Below are positions 57,357 through 64,000 of a stretch of 64,000 nt of DNA, one piece after another; position 1 is the first letter of the stretch; each line of letters opens with the position of its first letter. The DNA is from Carya illinoinensis (taxonomy: Eukaryota; Streptophyta; Magnoliopsida; Fagales; Juglandaceae). The translations under genes and the position numbers were made by a program. The stretch is from positions 34,128,385 through 34,192,384 of the forward strand of contig NC_056759.1 in assembly GCF_018687715.1 (NCBI RefSeq), read 5' to 3'. The notes under the pieces are model-generated. The model made no database searches, was not told the origin of the DNA, and was given only the letters and a program-made list of their open reading frames with translations.

Positions 57357-57645
57357 ATGCTTCGGGAATATGGGGTTGCGAAATATCCTCAAGCTTAAAT
57401 TCATGAACAATAAGGGGAAAGACAAGCACAAAATGTGGCGCAAACATGTTTATCTTCAAAAGTGATTCGGATTACAAGTAACACAAGCACAAAATGTGGC
57501 CCAAAAACATGTTTATCTTCAAAAGTGATTCGGATTACAAGTAACACAAGCACAAAATGTGGCCCAAACATGTTTAAGGAATTATCCTGCATATTCTTAT
57601 GTTTCATCTCCCCCACTTGACGGAAACTAAGGTCTCCAATATGAA
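57357..57645 (-). pseudogene. F-box deletion scar, copy 4 (3' flank and last codons only)
   Basis: It begins with the module 3' flank (GAATATGGGGTTGCGAAATA, TCATGAACAATAAGGGGAAA). The last coding part is recognisable at about 57577-57640 (GGAATTATCCTGCATATTCT, TTTCATCTCCCCCACTTGAC, GGAAACTAAGGTCTCC). At about 57641 the sequence jumps to AATATGAATAATGC, which in copy 3 lies upstream of the gene (48718). About 1.4 kb holding nearly the whole gene and its promoter is therefore gone. Confidence 0.85.
57422..57572. repeat. 61-63-bp tandem repeat, about 2.5 copies
   Basis: Copies start at 57422, 57483 and 57546 with ACAAGCACAAAATGTGGC, followed by CATGTTTATCTTCAAAAGTG and ATTCGGATTACAAGTAAC. The other modules contain this 3' flank word (CACAAAATGTGGCCCAA) once. 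Confidence 0.9.
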
Positions 57646-58371
57646 TAATGCTATTAATTCCATATTTTGCCCCCTCCAAGTTAATATTAGTATATTTGAG
57701 ATTTTTTTTTTTAAATTTTTTTTTAAATGGTTAAAAATTTACGGCCACTAATGCATATTTTTTGAAGCATAAACCATCCAGGCAGCAACCATATATGTAT
57801 ATGTAAAAGAGTAATGCTATATACAGTTTTTAAATAGAGACTGCAATGCAGATATATGTAATTTTATTTTTAAAAATTTTATTCTTTTATTCTTTTAAAA
57901 TTTTAAAAAATAAAATTAAGAAACACACAAAAAACCGATTTGAATTAGTAGTAATTTTGAGGACGGCAAAATGATGGTGCCTATCAGTTGTTTTTAGTAG
58001 AATAAATAAATGTTTTTAGTAGAATTTACTCTCTTTTTTTTTTTTTTTCACAAAGAACTTACACGGAATTTATATACTTTAGACTTGTACATAACATTAA
58101 TTTATTTTTCTTTTATTGAAAAAGAATAACTTATTTACCTTTAAAAAAAATACCTCGAGATTTAGAAAAATAATTAAACTTGGTCAACAAGTTGTCAAAA
58201 TGTATGCTCTGTTTGTAGCATGATCCTTTCGTAATTTGGTGTGATCTGTCTTTAACATTGTTATTATATTTAGAATTTGATTTATAATAAAATTAATTTT
58301 AAACATTTTACAATCAAATAGTTTCATGTCAGAAACTGTGTTATCAATATTGACTTCCAAGTAAAATGAAA

Positions 58372-58417
<46 letters not shown>

Positions 58418-58735
58418 TGAAGGAAAAGAAATGGATTAAGTTTTAGAATGTTTTTAAAAATGAAATGAAAATGAATGTAAAGAAAATAATGAATACTATA
58501 AAAATGAATGAAGATAAATATTTTATAATAGCATTATTATTATGTTTTTTTTTTCTCTATTTATAAATTAAAGTTAATTTATTGAGATGAGTTTTTACAT
58601 ATCATTTTCACTTGGTAACTATTGAGATGGACTTTCGAATGATAAAAGCAATGTATAATACTTTTTATATTAAAAAATCCCTGATATTGAAGAGGGTATA
58701 ATTTATGAAGTTGTGATCATATATTAATACAGATC
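57646..58735 (+). repeat. Module intergenic block, copy 4 (uninterrupted)
   Basis: The most complete copy of the block, collinear with 48716-49603, 8365-8512 and 4199-4312. It contains (AAT)n at 58372-58413. No gene. Confidence 0.8.
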
Positions 58736-59628
58736 ATCCTTCTAACCATGATTCTTCTGCAGATTTCATAGTTATGGAGTCTTGACTTTTTTTAAGGCAT
58801 ATTCTAGAAAATAATCCTAAAGAAAATAATTCATATGATCTAAAGGAATTTGATTAGGTCAAGATCAGAATGTTAAGGCCCTTATCCATCTGGTTTAGGT
58901 AATATCTAGTCGATCCATTTTCTTAGCCGCCCTGGGTTAGGAACTCTTAAGAAAATACTTATAAATCAGCACCAGCTGGCAGTTTTGTATCTATATATAT
59001 CCGGAAGGTATATATGTAATATACTAAATCTACGTATGTTTGTATTAGAATAAGTATGGCGCCATGGCTATGACCTGTGATTCTGTGAATCTGTTACATA
59101 AAGAAAGTTGGATGCAGATCATTTTCTTCATTTGTTTCAACTGTACGCGTTGCTCCTTACTTCAATAACTAGGAAATAAAAACAGACCTATAAAGACATT
59201 GACCAGGCCATGATCTTATTTGATCGATAACTGCTATCAGCTGGGCCTGATGTATCTGGTGGTGCTCTACTCTGCTTGCCTGTCTGAGAACAACTTGGTA
59301 CCTGTCGGTGCACTTGCAGCTGAAGTCCTTAGAAAATGATAAAGAAGTTGAATAAATCTAGTATAATATTACCTCTTAGAAAAGCCAATGCACCGGCAGT
59401 CCATATTGACTAAAACTTCGGTGATTAAGATAAAGAAGTAGGGTGTAGATAGAAGTGCAAGTACTAGGGTTCTCCATTTCAAAAATATTGTAATAAAAAA
59501 TCCTAGGTTTCTTAATTGACTAGCCAAAAAATTTAAAAAAGAAAACACGCATTCAAGCTGTACTTTGCTTGCCTGTCTGGTAACACTAGGATTCTCCTTA
59601 GATGTCTCTTTCATGTATGTAGTCTTCT
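58736..59628 (+). promoter_or_regulatory. PME 5' flank; first 0.3 kb is the duplicated upstream region
   Basis: 58736-59046 is the third copy of the region also seen at 1564 and 52729. 59047-59628 is found only here. A short direct repeat (TGCTTGCCTGTCTG) occurs at 59273 and 59569. No reading frame of interest (59369-59656 minus is judged spurious). Confidence 0.6.
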
Positions 59629-59631
59629 CAA

Positions 59632-59639
59632 TATATATA
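59632..59639 (+). promoter_or_regulatory. Putative TATA box of the PME gene
   Basis: TATATATA followed by ACACTAACC at 59632-59640, about 50 bp before the ATG at 59689. The distance leaves a short 5' leader, normal for plant genes. Confidence 0.5.
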
Positions 59640-59688
59640 ACACTAACCCTCCACACCTATTCAATATGCAGAACTACTAATTAATTTC

Positions 59689-61542
59689 ATGACAATGGCT
59701 TCCAAGCTATCCATATTATGCACCTTCTTTCTACTGAGCATGCTCCTCTCCTCGTCTCCATCTCTTGCAGGCTCTTCCACCGAAGATGGCATTTGCAACT
59801 CCACACAATACCCATCTTTTTGCAAATCAAGATTACCACCTAACAAGTCTGGCAGTACCATACACGATAATGGCAGGCACTTTGTTCACCTCTCTTTATC
59901 ATCAGCACAAGACTTTAGCCAGCTCATCAAATCATACCTAACTCCACATTCCTCGTATTCCGAAGCCACCATTCATGCCCTCCAAGATTGTCAGTTTTTA
60001 GCTGACCTGAATGTGGATTTCCTGTCGAAAACTTCTCAAACTGTTAATTTTACAGATAGTGTAAACAGCTTGCTAGCAGATGACTTGCAAACATTGTCTA
60101 GTGCCACCTTAACAAACCAAGAAACATGTTTTGATAGCCTTCAAGAGGTAGCATCAGACTCCAGCGTCAGAAAAGAACTGCTAGATCCCCTATCTAATGG
60201 GACTAAGGTTTATAGCATTTCTCTCGATCTTTTGAATCGTGGTTGGGTTGTTCAGGCAAAGAGAGGAAGAATGTTAACAGAAAGAAAATTTATATTTTCC
60301 AAGATATTGGAAAATGCTAGAAAGAAACTTTCCCCAGCTTTAGTAATGTCATTGCGCAACAAACAAGAAAGTTCCGAGTCTGCAATTGTGAGGAAGCTGC
60401 TTCAGACTATGGGCAACATATTGGTGAGCCGAAGGGTGGTTGTGAACCCAAATGGTAGTGGAAACTTCAAAACTATCAATGATGCTGTGGCTGCTGCTCC
60501 AAACAATACCGGAACTAGTAATAGCTATTTTGTGATTCACGTGGTAGCCGGGGTCTATGCAGAGTATGTTTCCATTGCTAAGAATAAACAAAACTTGATG
60601 ATGATTGGAGATGGTGTCAACCGGACTGTGATCACAGGCAATCATAGCGTTGCAGATGGTTGGACTACATTTAATTCTTCGACATTTGGTAAGCTAAATT
60701 GCAACTTCAAACTCTATTCATTATAATATATATATATATATATATGGAAGTAATCAGCTTTGATCCAAAATACAGGTTATTATGATCTTAATAAAACATA
60801 TCACTATCTTTTTAACGTTTGTGTTACGATTTTAATTTATTATATTGCAGCTGTGGCCGGGCAGGGATTTGTAGCAACAAACATCACCTTTCGCAACACA
60901 GCCGGAGCAATCAAGAACCAAGCTGTGGCAGTCCGTAATGGAGCTGACCTCTCCACATTTTACAGATGCAGTTTTGAAGGCTACCAAGACACATTATATA
61001 CGCATTCAATGAGGCAATTTTACAGAGAATGCGATATCTATGGCACGGTTGATTTCATATTTGGTAATGCCGCCGCTGTTTTCCAAGACTGCAACATTTA
61101 CCCAAGACTTCCACTGCAAGGACAGTTCAATGCCATCACCGCACAAGGCAGAACAGATCCCAACCAAAACACCGGAACTTCCATCCATAACTGCAGCATT
61201 AAAGCAGCCAAGGACTTGGCCTCTGGCGATGGAACTACGAAAACGTACCTCGGGAGGCCATGGAAGCAGTATTCAAGAACTGTTTATATGCAATCTTTTA
61301 TGGATAGCCTCATTGACCCTTCAGGTTGGCAGGAATGGTCTGGGACTTTTGCCCTGAGTACGTTGTACTATGCAGAGTACAATAATTCAGGGCCTGGATC
61401 GAACACCAGTGGAAGGGTTACATGGCCCGGTTACCATGTTATAAATGCGACAGATGCTGCCAACTTCACTGTGTCAAAATTCATACAAGGAGATGCGTGG
61501 TTGCCTGCGACTGGGGTGCCTTACAATGGTGGTTTGCTATAA
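59689..61542 (+). CDS. Pectinesterase with N-terminal PME-inhibitor domain (type I PME), 2 exons
   Basis: Exons 59689-60688 and 60851-61542 (GT-AG intron, 162 bp) give 563 residues. Residues 1-28 are a signal peptide (KLSILCTFFLLSMLLSSS). Residues about 34-185 form the PMEI-like pro-domain, starting with Cys36 and Cys45. RKLLQ at 235-239 is the family's processing site between pro-domain and enzyme. The enzyme part has GVYAEYV, QAVAVR (Gln357), GYQDTLY (Gln379, Asp380), DFIFGNAA (Asp401) and LGRPWK (Arg469). Spacing between these five catalytic residues (22, 1, 21, 68) equals that of the well-studied carrot PME, so activity is expected. It would de-esterify cell-wall homogalacturonan after secretion. 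Closest group by pattern: PME7/PME41-like. It is the only coding copy in the window although its upstream region occurs three times. Confidence 0.95.
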
Positions 61543-61597
61543 ATTATTTGCACGTCGACAGCTTTCACTAGTACTATATATGCATGTTTCAAACTTA

Positions 61598-64000
61598 CAC
61601 TACAACAAAAATCATTTTTTGGGACGAAATTGCTTTGGGACGAATTGGAAATCGTCCCAAAAAGTGAGATTTTGGAACGAAATTTGAATTTCGTTCCAAA
61701 ATAACGACGGAATGCCAGACCGTTCGAACGCGTTCGAACGCTATTCTTAGGGACGAAATTTTTTGTCCCAAATAAGTTAACCGTTCGACCGTTAATGATT
61801 AACCATTCGAACGTTCAATTGTTACCGTTTGAACGTAATATTGGCGCGATAGGCAAAATTATTTTGGAGGGAATTTGACAAACCGTTCGAACGGTAAATT
61901 ATAAACGTTCGAATGATACATATTCACCATTCAAACGTTATTTGAAGCGTTCGAACGTGGTACCGTTCGAACGGTAAGTTAATACCGTTCGAACGTATTA
62001 ACTGAAAATTAATACCCTTCCCTAATTAATCCAAATTCATGATAATAAATGTTATTTAAATGTAATATTCGGTATTAATTATATTAAATATAATAATTAA
62101 TTCAATTATAATATATTTTAACTGTTAAATATATTAAATGCAATATATTTAATGCGCTTATATATTATTAAACACTATATATTATATTTATAATTTTTTA
62201 TATATATAGTATATATTATATTATATTTAATTAAAATATATTATACTATTGAATATTATATAGTATATAGTATATAGTATAAGTTATATTATATAGTATA
62301 ATTAATATAATATAGACTACTATATACATGAAACTATGTTCATGTATTTATATAACATATATATTATATGTGATATTAACTAATATATATATATATATAT
62401 ATAATAGTATATGTATTACATGACTTGTTTAATATATTTTTCATATTATATTGCAGTTATAGGCTAATTAGATGACACTCTCTATTCTAGCACTATAAAT
62501 GACACTATATATACTCAATTTTAGTTTTTGTATCATTATAATACACTCTAATTGCTAGTAGTATAGATGACACTATATATAATAGTAGATATCCTATTAT
62601 TAAATAATATTATAATAATAATATAATATAATAAACACTATATATATATGCATGTGATACATATAACCCTATGCTATGATACCATATATATGTTATATAT
62701 AATAGGTTAATATATGTACTTGACTATAATACTAGATGTAATATGATATTTTATACTATATATGTTACTAAACTATATAATATATGTTTGATTATATATT
62801 ATATAGTTATATTACTCTATCTCTAAACTATAGTATATTTACAAGTTATTATATTTAAAGGTATAGTGTAAAAAAAATACAATAAGCAACATTTTAATTT
62901 GACGTTTGAACGGTTTAAAATAACCGTTCAAACGTATAAGAAAACGTTCGAACGGTAATTTTCACGTTCGAACGGTAATTTTCACGTTCGAACGTGAAAA
63001 TTAGAGGGGGAAAATTTTCCCGCTAATCTATTTGACGTTCGAACGTTCATTAAATAACCGTTCGAACGTCAATGTTCTACATTTACACGACAGAACCTCA
63101 CAATCTCGCACTCGTTCCAGTCGACTTCCAATCTCTCCCACGCTCATTTTCTTCCAACCAACGCCATTATTCTTCAATCCAGCCCTCAAATATTACTAAC
63201 TTCTATCAATCTCTTATATTTTCGGATTAAGAGGTTGTTTTTACCGTTTGGTGAAGAGTATTTAAGTTTTGGGCATTGGGTACGGGTGGATTTTCCGGTT
63301 TATCTCTCCAAATCAGGTATTCTCCTTAAATATATTCTCATTTTAGATTTTATATAAGTGTTTTCGTTTGCTATAATGAGTTCGTCATATAGTTTGCTGT
63401 CTTTTGATGTAATTTGGACTGTAAATGTTGAGGTTTTCGGAGGTTGAAGACGACTGTAATCTGGAATTAATCCGTTCGAACGGTACTCGTTTGCCGTTCG
63501 AACGTATGTCCTTAGATCGAACGGTGACTAGCACCGTTTGAACGTTATGTTGGTCAGTATTAAAATAATTAATACTTTAAATGCAGGAATTGAAATAAAA
63601 ATTAATTATTTATAATCTACATTTAATAATACTTAAATACTTAAAAGATTAAAGTAATCAAATGAGAATGAATTCAATTACAAATCATCTAAAATTTAAT
63701 AATACTTAAATATTTAATAGTTGAATTATTCAACTATAGGTTAATACAAATAGTTTTGTTTTAATAACACAAAAATACTTAATCTTTGAATTAATAAAAT
63801 GAATTTTAAATAAAATACAAATAATCTAGATTTAATAATACTTAAATACTTAAAAGTTAAAAGTGATCAAATGAATTTGAATTAAAATATAAATTCCGAA
63901 TTATAATTAATAAAATGAATGTTAATTACAATACAAATAGTTATAATTATTAACTAGAATGTTAATTACAATACAAATAGTTATAATTATTAACTAAAAT
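61598..64000 (+). mobile_element. CACTA-type transposon, 5' end (continues beyond window)
   Basis: It starts CACTACAACAAAAATC at 61598, 55 bp after the PME stop. It is followed by GGGACGAAATT repeats and many copies of the palindrome CGTTCGAACG and variants (61720-62000, 62905-63070, 63470-63545). The middle (62040-62870) is AT-rich with repeated TATATAGTAT words. 63090-63320 is C-richer and ends TATCTCTCCAAATCAGGTAT, possibly the transposase leader with a first intron. No transposase frame lies inside the window. The terminus matches that at 1563. Confidence 0.8.
62901..63071. repeat. Cluster of CGTTCGAACG subterminal palindromes
   Basis: At least eight copies or near-copies in both orientations within 170 bp, including three tandem AC/CACGTTCGAACGGTAAT units at 62944-62996. 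In CACTA elements such subterminal repeats are binding sites for the element's own TNPA-like protein; that role here is inference. Confidence 0.7.

Noticed and set aside
57422..57572. Regularly spaced repeat that could suggest a CRISPR-like array
   Set aside because: The units are directly adjacent 61-63-bp repeats with no unique spacers, in a plant genome; it is an ordinary tandem repeat.
59369..59656. 95-codon reverse ORF upstream of the PME gene
   Set aside because: It overlaps the putative PME promoter, has no family resemblance, and is not conserved in the other two upstream copies.
1..64000. tRNA, rRNA or other structural RNA genes
   Set aside because: Only primer-binding-site sequences complementary to initiator tRNA were seen, as parts of retrotransposons; no full cloverleaf or rRNA segment was recognised.

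Overview
The window is plant nuclear DNA: intron-containing genes with GT-AG junctions, AT-rich intergenic sequence, microsatellites, and dense nested LTR, LINE, CACTA and hAT-like elements. The gene families and the LTR types suggest a woody eudicot, possibly Fagales (walnut/hickory/oak relatives). That placement is inference and was not tested.

Layout. 1-1563 is the end of a CACTA-type transposon, and 61598-64000 is the opposite end of a similar element; both carry the CACTACAAC terminus and palindromic TTCGAA-core subterminal repeats. 1564-10120 is mostly intergenic, with two clean LTR insertions (1765-3383 and 4313-8359); the second holds a poly-A retroposon (6729-8120). A pseudokinase remnant lies at 10127-10493. 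11654-16279 (minus) is a 12-exon WD40 gene, an orthologue of GRWD1/HTD1. 16440-18074 is an LTR fragment, 18858-20040 a broken Copia element, and 20085-22902 a hAT-like segment carrying a captured cyclic-nucleotide-gated-channel exon. 25242-26453 (plus) is an intact three-exon PP2-B type F-box/lectin gene.

The right half is built from repeats of one module: an F-box/FBA gene on the minus strand, its 5' flank, an AT-rich block, and a pectin methylesterase (PME) upstream region. There are two intact F-box genes (29005-30207 and 47257-48444), one F-box pseudogene (44576-45576) and one F-box deletion scar (57590-57645). The PME upstream region exists in three copies (1564-1764, 52729-53048, 58736-59050), but only the last is joined to a PME gene (59689-61542, intact, two exons). 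Insertions split the modules: a degenerate LINE (30891-44474) that itself contains a full-length Copia element and two hAT-like MITEs, an LTR at 49604-52728, and a minus-strand Copia element at 53049-57356.

The five apparently functional genes (GRWD1-like, PP2-B-like, two F-box/FBA and the PME) are independent transcription units. Three of them, plus the DWD-motif WD40 protein, belong to families linked to ubiquitin ligases, but nothing in the sequence shows that they act together. Exon boundaries were set by eye from conserved protein sequence and splice dinucleotides.
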